DNA of 64,000 nt from Methanococcoides burtonii DSM 6242 (lineage in GTDB: Archaea; Halobacteriota; Methanosarcinia; Methanosarcinales; Methanosarcinaceae): positions 1,891,579 through 1,955,578 of the forward strand of contig NC_007955.1 of assembly GCF_000013725.1 (NCBI RefSeq), in the 5' to 3' direction. The translations under genes and the position numbers were made by a program. The notes under the pieces were generated by a model. That model had not been told where the DNA came from and made no database searches. It was given only the letters and a program-made list of their open reading frames with translations. Of the stretch, positions 34,163 to 42,084 are shown piece after piece (the stretch's first letter is position 1; the number at the start of each line of letters is the position of its first letter).

Positions 34163-34189
34163 ATACAAAGAATATTTTAAATTTTTTGT

Positions 34190-34210
34190 CAAATTACGAG
34201 TTGTAATTTG
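34190..34210 (+). terminator. hairpin after protease gene
   Basis: Perfect 8-bp stem CAAATTAC-GAGTT-GTAATTTG followed by a T-rich run, 28 bases after the protease stop. Confidence 0.5.
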
Positions 34211-34300
34211 GCATTTCTTTATTTCAACTAACATTATTAATATTTCACACTATTGTTTTAATATGTTACAACACACATTGATATTTGCTGGGGCCATAAA

Positions 34301-35374
34301 ATGCTAGAGAAAAGGAAAATAGGAATATTAGTGATAATTGCATTATTTGTTTGTTTTTTGTCATTTGATTCTGCAAATGCTGCTAATGAAGCATTAAATA
34401 ATTCTGACTATAATGACAAAGTTTCTGATTCAAATAACTCAAATATCGCTTTTGAAGAATATGAGGGCGACCCATTGTTCATAGATAACAGAGGAACCTT
34501 TCCAAAAACAATTAACCAAGAGTGGGAAAACTCGATTAATAGGTGTTGGCTTTCTCTTACTAAAAATGCACCATCATATACAATTGATAGCTCTATAAAA
34601 ACCATTGGTACAAATGGTGAATTTATTATAGCAAATTTAGGTTCTGATTAGCAGGGAAAGATAAATGAGTCAAAAATTGATGAAATCTACCGGAAAATCG
34701 ATGAACAATGTGAGCAGGAAGTGGGAATCAGTGATATACCCGTGGTCTTTATGTGGGCACAGGATGATGAGGATATGCCCCTTCCTGACTATGGCCCTGA
34801 GATATTTGAAGAAGCTAAAAGCAGTCCATCGTTTATAGCTGCCTACGGGACAATGCCCGTAATCAAGCAGGAAAGTGAAAAAAGAAGCTGGACGGATCAG
34901 CTTGGCCATTCCAAGGGCAGGGAACTGGATCCGTTTTTTGCTGAATTTGGCGGGCTTGTAATAGGTTATGGGGTAAGCATTAATGGATATCTGTCTGTGG
35001 GTCTGGACTCAGAAAATTCGGAAAAAGTAAATGAGTCCGTAATTGATGAAATATATCAGACAATAGACAGCCACTTTGAACAGGAAGCAGGCATAAATGA
35101 AGTTCCCGTAGTATTTGAATGGGAGGGACGTGCTGTTGAAGACGAACTAGAATATACTTCTTCACCAGATGAGGAAGATATTATAGTGATAGGTGATGAT
35201 GGAAATCTTATAACCTATACCAAGGATGAAGCCTATTTCGACGAAGATGGGAATCTTGTGATCACAGGCAATGAAACAACACAAGAAGAACCTGGGACAA
35301 ACAAGCAAACACCAGGTTTTATCTCAATAATGCTCATTATCGGACTGTTGTTATCGGCAAGGAGTAGAAAGTGA
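34301..35374 (+). CDS. PGF-CTERM surface protein with two repeat domains, interrupted by one in-frame TAG
   Basis: One frame runs from ATG 34301 (signal peptide about 8-27) to TGA 35374, broken only by TAG at 34649-34651. The TAG falls inside the first copy of the shared domain, between EFIIANLGSD and QGKINESKIDEIY; the second copy follows (about 180-280) and then the TPGFISIMLIIGLL PGF-CTERM tail. Signal peptide and sorting tail are thus on opposite sides of the TAG. Methanosarcinaceae can read UAG as pyrrolysine, so this is either a 357-residue read-through product or a gene with a recent nonsense mutation. The frame on both sides remains intact. Confidence 0.65.
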
Positions 35375-35437
35375 TGGGTTTTGGGGTTCTTTGTTACATT
35401 TGCCCACGTTTCATTTATGGTCTGGTACAGGAGAAAA

Positions 35438-35457
35438 GAAGGGGTGGTGTCCCCTTC
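35438..35457. terminator. hairpin between convergent genes
   Basis: Perfect 7-bp stem GAAGGGG-TGGTGT-CCCCTTC between the PGF-CTERM gene and the minus-strand wHTH gene. The matching place in cassette A (about 24160-24185) keeps the flanks but has a weaker stem. Confidence 0.5.
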
Positions 35458-35500
35458 TATTTCTTTAATAGTGGATTATATTCTGAAATCACGATGTTAA

Positions 35501-36238
35501 TTAACTAGCTGAAATGATAGGTGCGGCTTCCGATATGATATTTTCCAAGTCCACTTCGATTGTCGGGTTAATAAAGCATCTTTTGTATTTTCCTTCGTTC
35601 TCAAAATCTACAAGGCCTTCATTGTGCATATCATCAATATACCAATGCACGGTGCTTTTAGCCAGATCAAAAGCGTGTGTGAGATCCTGATTTGTTATTC
35701 CCGGTTCATGAAGAATGGAGATCAAAATGGATTTCCCTGTGTCATTTCGCAGGAAGAAAATAATTTTCTTTTCTGTATCCGTATATTTGTACGAATTTTT
35801 AAAAAGCAGTACAGAGTTTCTTTTTTCAAATCGGGTTATTTTGTTGTTAAATTGAAGCACTTTCAAGTGATATCTTATATTGCTTCTTTTAATTCCCAAG
35901 TTTTTTTCAATATCAGTTATTGTGCTTCCGGGATTAGCTGTTATGTAGTAAAGAATTCGATCTCTGCTGGGGTTCTCGCATTTTTGCCTTATCCTTCCTA
36001 AAAGGAGGGGTAAGAATTTGTAAGCGATTAATGAGGCACCCAATAACCCGGAGATATAGGCTATTTGAAGGGATAACGGTAGTTCCCAGAAAGATAAGGT
36101 GCCGGTGAAACCACCACCTTCATACATACCTCTTTCTGGACTCGTATATGGAACTACTTCATACTCGCTTGCACTAGCCAAGGCTGGACTGCAAACGAGT
36201 ATAAAAATCAAAAATGGAATCCATAAATTTCTCATCAC
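35501..36238 (-). CDS. membrane-anchored double winged-helix regulator, paralogue B
   Basis: A 245-residue protein close to the 24226 product along its whole length: signal-like segment, membrane helix (about 55-78), and two winged helices (DIEKNLGIKRSNIRYHLKVL; LTHAFDLAKSTVHWYIDDM). Recognition helices of the second domain differ (LDKGTVHWH against LAKSTVHWY), so the two may prefer the two operator variants found beside them. It follows the small exported gene after 14 bases. Confidence 0.75.
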   Translation of the reverse strand: MMRNLWIPFLIFILVCSPALASASEYEVVPYTSPERGMYEGGGFTGTLSFWELPLSLQIAYISGLLGASLIAYKFLPLLLGRIRQKCENPSRDRILYYITANPGSTITDIEKNLGIKRSNIRYHLKVLQFNNKITRFEKRNSVLLFKNSYKYTDTEKKIIFFLRNDTGKSILISILHEPGITNQDLTHAFDLAKSTVHWYIDDMHNEGLVDFENEGKYKRCFINPTIEVDLENIISEAAPIISAS

Positions 36239-36252
36239 AATGGAAATAATTT

Positions 36253-36675
36253 TCAGATATAATAATCTTCTGTACCTGTGACACTATAGCCGTAAACCTC
36301 AGCATGCCATGTTCCGAGTTCAATTCCATTTGAATTTGTTATTTCAATATTAATTCTTCCATCGATAGCACCGTCGGCACTGTCATAGAATGTCCCGATT
36401 AGCTGATTGCTTGGGGTGTACACTTTAAGCCTGAGTGAATCGCTTGTGTCACCCCAATTTAGATCTACGTGAAGGGAAGTTGTGTAAGAACTGACTGGTT
36501 TATCATGCCAGTTTGTTTCTCCCTGTGTGATGGTGTCAGCAATCCATCTGGGTGTAATTGTATCGTCTGATTTGACAGGGGCAATGGTATATCCGTTATC
36601 CTGACTGGTGGTAGCTGCAGCAAAAGATACTGATATAAGCATTACCATTAGTAATAATCCTATTTTCTTGATCAT
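36253..36675 (-). CDS. small exported beta-rich protein, paralogue B
   Basis: A 140-residue protein with signal peptide (about 1-22) and the same length and C terminus (GTEDYYI) as the 24975 product; substitutions are scattered over the mature part. AGGAG precedes the ATG. Cotranscribed with wHTH paralogue B from a promoter facing away from module copy 3. Confidence 0.68.
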   Translation of the reverse strand: MIKKIGLLLMVMLISVSFAAATTSQDNGYTIAPVKSDDTITPRWIADTITQGETNWHDKPVSSYTTSLHVDLNWGDTSDSLRLKVYTPSNQLIGTFYDSADGAIDGRINIEITNSNGIELGTWHAEVYGYSVTGTEDYYI

Positions 36676-36733
36676 AATTTTTCTCCTATGATTTTATCAA
36701 ATTGACATGTGAAAAAAACAGGATATAAGTTTT

Positions 36734-36793
36734 GTGACCATATCGTCGAACTGAAAGAAAACAGTTCGATGATGTGGTTAGAAAGTATTTATA
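36734..36793 (+). promoter_or_regulatory. operator-promoter module, copy 3
   Basis: GTGACCATAT at 36734, perfect inverted repeat TCGAACTG-N8-CAGTTCGA (36746-36769), exactly 16 bases, then TATTTATA (36786-36793) with AGAAAG before it. The outer arm base pair differs from copy 1 on both sides, so the palindrome itself is conserved. Confidence 0.75.
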
Positions 36794-36808
36794 CCACCCA
36801 TCATCTAG

Positions 36809-36964
36809 AATATAGTGCAACATCGTAAAGATGTTAGTGGGGGTCCAGCTTAATCTTACAGTGATATCTGAACCCCGTGCCCGGAGGCAAGGTTAGGTTT
36901 GTAGTTTACACTATATAAGCGTAGCTTTGCCTCTGGAGTAATTGAACAAAGAGGAAAAGAAAGA
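36809..36964 (+). promoter_or_regulatory. structured 5' leader, copy 3
   Basis: Closing stem ATAGTGCAA (36812-36820) with TTACACTAT (36906-36914), one mismatch; hairpin AACATC/GATGTT (36819-36835); GGGG...CCAG (36839-36848) with CTGAACCCC (36868-36876); GGAGGCAAGG (36883-36892) fully complementary, with wobbles, to CTTTGCCTCT (36925-36934) beyond the closing stem; and a competing hairpin TTGCCT/GAGTAA (36927-36941), weaker than in copies 1 and 2. GAGG at 36951-36954 precedes the ATG. Confidence 0.6.
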
Positions 36965-37369
36965 ATGAAAATAAGTATAATTGGAAAGCTTGGAATTGCG
37001 ATGCTAGTAATGTTGCTAGCTGCTGGAACAGTTTCAGCATCTGGTGGCTCATCGTATTCCAGTCCAGAAACGATCTATGTTCCACTAGGAACTATTGACA
37101 TATGGTCAGGAGACTGTGATAATGAGGACTGGTATCGGTTTGGTACCAATCATTGGGAGGATGTTTACATAGATTTGGACAACACATTTGCACAGGATGG
37201 CGGTGAGATGAACCTACATGATGATGCTGAGAATGATATTATCGCGTGGGTTAGCAGTTCAAGCTCCAACCATTGGTGCGATCCATCAAATGCGCTGCCT
37301 TGTATTGAAATCGAGGAGGGGACTACATCTGACTACGACTTCATTGTAGGTAGATACGACTTTAGTTGA
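36965..37369 (+). CDS. small exported protein, unknown
   Basis: A 134-residue protein with signal peptide (about 8-26, AGTVSA) and an acidic mature part (YVPLGTIDIWSGDCDNEDWYRFGTN; FAQDGGEMNLHDDAEND) resembling a PPC/beta-sandwich domain by pattern only. Two Cys pairs could form disulfides outside. It is the plus-strand product of cassette B. Confidence 0.55.
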   Translation: MKISIIGKLGIAMLVMLLAAGTVSASGGSSYSSPETIYVPLGTIDIWSGDCDNEDWYRFGTNHWEDVYIDLDNTFAQDGGEMNLHDDAENDIIAWVSSSSSNHWCDPSNALPCIEIEEGTTSDYDFIVGRYDFS

Positions 37370-37397
37370 ATACAGTTCAATAATTTCAGAAAAGATT

Positions 37398-37426
37398 GGG
37401 AAAATATCCCCTCTCTTCTTTTTTTA
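37398..37426 (+). terminator. hairpin plus T tract
   Basis: GGGA-AAATA-TCCC followed by CTCTCTTCTTTTTTT after the small exported gene; it separates cassette B from the ABC operon. Confidence 0.55.
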
Positions 37427-37478
37427 TGAAGTGGGGACATAGCAAAATGCACAAAGACACATCGAAATAGGTAATCAA

Positions 37479-39065
37479 ATGTTCAAGAAACAAATCAAAC
37501 TAATATTAATGTTGATTGCACTGGTTTGCCTATCTCTTCAACCGGTTTCTGCAACCACTAGTCTAAACGAAACGAATGTAACCTTGGTGTCCGATCTGAA
37601 CCAGACTGTAGGTAAAGACATCAGAAGTCTTGTGGACACAAATCGCCTTGATATCGGTAACTCCCTTGTTTTTGATGTTCTCTGGAGCCCTGACGGCAGC
37701 AATATGCTGACTGATGTATTTATCGGTGCATATCCGAAAGGGAATCCCCGACTTGGTGGTGTATCCGCACTATATGCAGCAAATTCAGATGGTTCCGGGA
37801 TAACACGTATTGCGTGGGGAGAATGCACTTCCAGTAACGGCGGGCAAATAGTTACAACGCCGGTATGGAGTCAATCTGGTGATTATTTTGCATATCTGGA
37901 ATTGTTGGAAGGAAGCATGCATAAGATAAAATCTGCTCAACTTTTAGTTATGTCAAGTGATCTCAAACTAGTTGAAAAAATAGATTGTGATCCCAAAAAT
38001 GTCCGATGTAGTCCAGAATGGACTCCAAAATGGTCTCCAAAAGAAAATAAAATAGCTGCAATTGTGTCTGGAAAAATTACCGTTTATGACTTGGATGAAA
38101 AAACGGATTTCAGCTTTGAAATGCCCGATGATACCGTACGTGTAGAAGATATGGAATGGTCTCCGGATGGCGAGAAAATCGTATTTTTACAAAACAACCA
38201 CGATGTTATTACTTTGGATATTGAAAACAGAGAACTTAACCAGCTTTATTCCAGAGATTTTGTTGCGATGTATGGTGCACAATGGAGCCCTGACAGTAAA
38301 AAACTACTTTTTTTTGAAAAGAAAGGATCTGAATTAAGTGGTGATCTCAGTTACGATGTGTATGTTATGGATGAAGAAGGGAATAATCCTTCTAAAATTA
38401 TAACTTTTAACTCGGGTTCGTCAAAGGTGATACAGTGGTATCCAGACAGTGAAAGGCTTCTGGTTAAAAAAAGGCATGGTGATGATTCATATGTACTGTA
38501 CTCACTCTCAATGACCGGAGACATGAATAAACTGATCGATGGGGATCATGATCTTGATGGGATGGTGGGTCCGAATGGTTATATTTTAGCGTCTGTTCCC
38601 AATCCCGGTTCTAGGATCCCGCCTTACATAGAAACATATGATCTGTACTTGCTCAATGGATCAGATAAATTGACGATCGAAAATGTGACCTATTACACCT
38701 GGAAAGGCACAGATCTGCTATTCGTCAAAGATAATGAGATCTCAGTACTGAACACCAGCACACATGATACCCGGGATATACCAATATCATCAAAGAATTC
38801 TGGCAGGATAAGTTTGGCCCCTTCCGGACGCTTCATTGCCGTGGATAATAATATTTTAGAATTATATGAACAGTCCCTTCCTCTCACAACTGCAGGAAAT
38901 TGTATGAACAGTACAGCAGGCGAAGTGGTGATACTCAATAATGACACGGACGACCATTCGGGGGTAAGCACCACACAAAAAACTTCTGAATTGCCCGGAT
39001 TTACTGCGATTATTGCATTTATGGGAGTACTAATTGCATTTGCTGGTACAAAGAGAAAACTATGA
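37479..39065 (+). CDS. exported TolB-like beta-propeller with PGF-CTERM tail
   Basis: A 528-residue protein: signal peptide (about 5-26), then a chain of WD40-like/TolB-type blades marked by WSPDGSNML, WSQSGDYFAY, WSPKENKIAA, WSPDGEKIVF, WSPDSKKLLF and WYPDSERLLV, and a C-terminal LPGFTAIIAFMGVLIAFAGTKRK sorting tail. It is the first gene of an operon with two ABC-2 permeases, a NEW3 protein and an ATPase (overlap of 4 bases with the next gene). It is probably the surface-bound binding part of that transporter. Confidence 0.75.
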   Translation: MFKKQIKLILMLIALVCLSLQPVSATTSLNETNVTLVSDLNQTVGKDIRSLVDTNRLDIGNSLVFDVLWSPDGSNMLTDVFIGAYPKGNPRLGGVSALYAANSDGSGITRIAWGECTSSNGGQIVTTPVWSQSGDYFAYLELLEGSMHKIKSAQLLVMSSDLKLVEKIDCDPKNVRCSPEWTPKWSPKENKIAAIVSGKITVYDLDEKTDFSFEMPDDTVRVEDMEWSPDGEKIVFLQNNHDVITLDIENRELNQLYSRDFVAMYGAQWSPDSKKLLFFEKKGSELSGDLSYDVYVMDEEGNNPSKIITFNSGSSKVIQWYPDSERLLVKKRHGDDSYVLYSLSMTGDMNKLIDGDHDLDGMVGPNGYILASVPNPGSRIPPYIETYDLYLLNGSDKLTIENVTYYTWKGTDLLFVKDNEISVLNTSTHDTRDIPISSKNSGRISLAPSGRFIAVDNNILELYEQSLPLTTAGNCMNSTAGEVVILNNDTDDHSGVSTTQKTSELPGFTAIIAFMGVLIAFAGTKRKL

Positions 39066-39985
39066 CGGTAGGCTCAATAATGAAAACAAATCGAAATGTG
39101 TTTGTGATAGCACAAAAAGAATTTGCGGATAATATGTGGAGTTCGAGGCTAATAATGCTGATGTTGGTGTTCACGGTGATTGTTTTTTCGAAAAGTTATG
39201 TTACTATAATTGGCGCAGAGAGCAACATATTCAGAGGGTTGTTTATTGATGTCGCCCAAGTTATTGCCCTCTTTCTGCCATTTATGGGAATTGTACTTGG
39301 TTTCGATGCAATGACCAAAGAGAGGGAAAGCGGTTCTCTGAATGTGCTTCTGACGCATCCGCTGTACAGGGATAACATAATTGCCGGAAAAACACTGGGA
39401 GCAATGGTTACATTAGCGCTGGTGGTATTTCTATCAATAGTCACAGTGGTAGGAACAAGACTTGTAGCATCGGGAGCTGAGTTTAGCTCACTGATGCTAA
39501 ACCGATTGGTAATCTTTACAATCCTCACATACCTCTATTTATCCATATTCATGGCACTTGGTATACTTGGGTCGATCATTACAAAAAATGCAACAAAGTC
39601 ACTAATATACAACATAGCTATCTGGCTTGTTTTATGTGTTGCATTTGGCATGATTTTCACTACCACTGCTTCCATTATAGCTGGTCATAAGCCTCTGGAT
39701 CTGACTGACAATGATAACTTTTTAGAACTCAATGCAGACATTCAAAAATTATCACCAACCCACCATTATGCTATGGCGGTAAGCGGTGTGCCTAGTTTGA
39801 GTCCGTTAGGTGTTTCAAGTGAGAGACCGACTGTACGAGGGATCTTTGATACAGAACATACGCTGGAACAGTGGTGGAACGAACTCTGGACAAATGTCAT
39901 AATCCTGACCATTACTCCTGTTTTCTTAATGATAATGGCATTTATGGCATTTTTGCGTCAGGATATATCAAAGGACATGGGGTGA
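39062..39985 (+). CDS. ABC-2 type permease 1 (NosY-like)
   Basis: A 307-residue protein with six hydrophobic segments and the permease motif GFDAMTKERESGSLNVLLTHP (about 80-100). The ATG overlaps the previous stop by 4 bases; an internal ATG at 39080 is an alternative. Paired with the next permease, to which it is clearly related. Confidence 0.78.
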   Translation: MTVGSIMKTNRNVFVIAQKEFADNMWSSRLIMLMLVFTVIVFSKSYVTIIGAESNIFRGLFIDVAQVIALFLPFMGIVLGFDAMTKERESGSLNVLLTHPLYRDNIIAGKTLGAMVTLALVVFLSIVTVVGTRLVASGAEFSSLMLNRLVIFTILTYLYLSIFMALGILGSIITKNATKSLIYNIAIWLVLCVAFGMIFTTTASIIAGHKPLDLTDNDNFLELNADIQKLSPTHHYAMAVSGVPSLSPLGVSSERPTVRGIFDTEHTLEQWWNELWTNVIILTITPVFLMIMAFMAFLRQDISKDMG

Positions 39986-39990
39986 TTTGA

Positions 39991-40860
39991 ATGAAAAGCA
40001 GGAACGTATTTGTGATCGCACAGAAAGAAGTTTCCGATCATCTTCGGGATTCAGGGTTTTTGGTGTTGCTTGCAACATATACCTTGATAGTATTTGCCTC
40101 TACATACATGTACGGCTCCATGAAGCATGAGGCAAGCTCATTACTCCTGAGCAGCATCAATGTTCAAATGATATCCCTGTTTGGTCCGTTGAGCGGTATA
40201 GTGCTGGGTTTCGATGCGGTCGTCAGAGAGCGGAAGTCCGGGTCACTGAATGTGTTATTGACCCATCCGGTATTCAGGGATAACATTATCGCAGGAAAAT
40301 TACTTGGATCAATGCTGGTTCTGGCTGCAATCATCGTGTTTTCGGTATTTGTGTCCGTGGGAACATTGCTGATCTTCTACGGGGTAGGGATAGGACAGAC
40401 AGAACTGATCAGAATAGCGGTGTTCACTATTCTCACATTTCTCTATGTGTCGATATTTCTGGGAATTGCAGTTCTCGTCTCAACGATGGTCAAGGATGCC
40501 ACCGATTCTCTGACCTATAACGTTGTTATATGGCTTTTTATCGGCATACTGTTTGGTGCAGTTCTCAAGGCCGTTGTTGTGATATTGACAGGTGATACAT
40601 CGAACGAAGGGGCACTGATCACACAACTTTTGAGTGTGTCACCACTACATCACTACGCTGAGGCTGTACTGGGTAAATTGGATCTTAGTTTTGGCGGATT
40701 TAACAGTGACCCGGTCATCGGTGGTATTTTCGATACTGGCTATACCCTCACCCGATGCTTAAAAGAATTCTGGATGAATATTGTAGTGCTGATAGTTACC
40801 CCGGTTGTATTGTTCATTGCAGCCTTTATCACATTTCTCAGAAGGGACATTACTTTGTAA
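39991..40860 (+). CDS. ABC-2 type permease 2 (NosY-like)
   Basis: A 289-residue protein with six hydrophobic segments and GFDAVVRERKSGSLNVLLTHP, so a tandem relative of permease 1 (start 5 bases after its stop). The two presumably form the membrane channel with the ATPase at 42085. Confidence 0.78.
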   Translation: MKSRNVFVIAQKEVSDHLRDSGFLVLLATYTLIVFASTYMYGSMKHEASSLLLSSINVQMISLFGPLSGIVLGFDAVVRERKSGSLNVLLTHPVFRDNIIAGKLLGSMLVLAAIIVFSVFVSVGTLLIFYGVGIGQTELIRIAVFTILTFLYVSIFLGIAVLVSTMVKDATDSLTYNVVIWLFIGILFGAVLKAVVVILTGDTSNEGALITQLLSVSPLHHYAEAVLGKLDLSFGGFNSDPVIGGIFDTGYTLTRCLKEFWMNIVVLIVTPVVLFIAAFITFLRRDITL

Positions 40861-40869
40861 AGTGATAAA

Positions 40870-42078
40870 ATGGTATACAATAAACAAAATCTCAGGAAAA
40901 CGGGGATTGTCCTCATACTCATCATTTTACTGACAGTCCCTACTGCAAGTGCAGACTGGTCTTCAATTGCGGTAATGACCAGCATAACAGGTAAGGTTGT
41001 CCTGCCCGGGGACACCGTGGAATTTCCGATTACCATTGAGAAGGGACACAACAATAGTGATGAAGCCTGGTGTTCCCTCTCCATCAAAGACAAAAACGAT
41101 GGTTGGAGTGCAGGCTTCTATGATGACGGTGACCAGATCACCTGTTTAACTTTCCCGGAGGACAAAAACAGTCCAGAAGAGGTCATACTGAGGGTCAAGC
41201 CGCCGATAGATACTCCAAACGGTGCATATACCATATGGGCTGATTTCAAGCCGAATGATGGTGATACCATTTCACATGAATTTGTGGTCAACGTTGATAA
41301 TGAGGCAGTTCTGGACCTTGATATTTACTCGGATATGCCGGGTCTGGAGACAAGGCCAAACGATCCGGTAGAATTCTATGTTACCCTGGAGAATGACTAC
41401 GATCATCGTGTGACTGCCGATATTAATGTTGTTGAGAAACCCGATAATTGGGATGTTGAATTTCTGGAAGAAGGTAATGGAAAATACAGGATCACAAAAA
41501 CAAGCATAGCAGCCAATGATAAACAGAATTTCATTGTAAAGGTTCGTCCTTCTACAAATTCAAGTGATGGTACTTACCCTGTTATTGTGGACGTTGCTTT
41601 GGAAAATAGCCAGATGGGTGTTTCCCAGCAACTTGATCTTACTATCAACAGGGGAATCGAGGAAGAAAAGATGCTGACAATATTCCCGGAATCGAAAAGT
41701 ATCAACTTAAACCCCGGCTCCTCTAGGGAAATTGTGGTTAATTTGCGAAATTCAGGTGATAGAACCCTCAATAATGTCGAGCTAAAAATACAGGGTGTTT
41801 CTGGAATCACTACTTTTGTAAGAAGTTTTGGTGCTATAGATGAACTGGAGCCGGGTGAATCCCGGGAAATCCCGGTGGAAATCAAAGTGAGGGCAGACAC
41901 GAGCTCTGACACGAAAGAAATCCTGATGCGGGCTGTAAGCGATGAGGCAGAAAGTGAAGACGAACGGGTGGAAGTCTCTGTGGTTAAATCAAGTAGTGGT
42001 GGCTTCATCGGTATTGGAATGATAATCGGAGCTCTCCTTTTGCTGGTTTTCATTGTTTCTAAATTCGGAAGGAGGTAA
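40870..42078 (+). CDS. exported NEW3/CARDB-type Ig-fold protein with C-terminal membrane anchor
   Basis: A 402-residue protein with signal peptide (about 10-27), three Ig-like NEW3-type domains (for instance GDTVEFPITIEKGHNN; RPNDPVEFYVTLEND; LNPGSSREIVVNLRNSG) and a C-terminal helix followed by FGRR. It lies 9 bases after permease 2 and ends 6 bases before the ATPase, so it is part of the exporter complex. Similar NEW3-ABC-2 operons are common in archaea; substrate unknown. Confidence 0.72.
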   Translation: MVYNKQNLRKTGIVLILIILLTVPTASADWSSIAVMTSITGKVVLPGDTVEFPITIEKGHNNSDEAWCSLSIKDKNDGWSAGFYDDGDQITCLTFPEDKNSPEEVILRVKPPIDTPNGAYTIWADFKPNDGDTISHEFVVNVDNEAVLDLDIYSDMPGLETRPNDPVEFYVTLENDYDHRVTADINVVEKPDNWDVEFLEEGNGKYRITKTSIAANDKQNFIVKVRPSTNSSDGTYPVIVDVALENSQMGVSQQLDLTINRGIEEEKMLTIFPESKSINLNPGSSREIVVNLRNSGDRTLNNVELKIQGVSGITTFVRSFGAIDELEPGESREIPVEIKVRADTSSDTKEILMRAVSDEAESEDERVEVSVVKSSSGGFIGIGMIIGALLLLVFIVSKFGRR

Positions 42079-42084
42079 ATACAT

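Larger units (their letters stand above)
35394..36968. repeat. regulator/exported-protein cassette, copy B
   Basis: Second copy of the segment at 24118-25690, with the same flank, gene order, divergent module and leader. The plus-strand gene it drives is unrelated to that of copy A. Confidence 0.8.
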
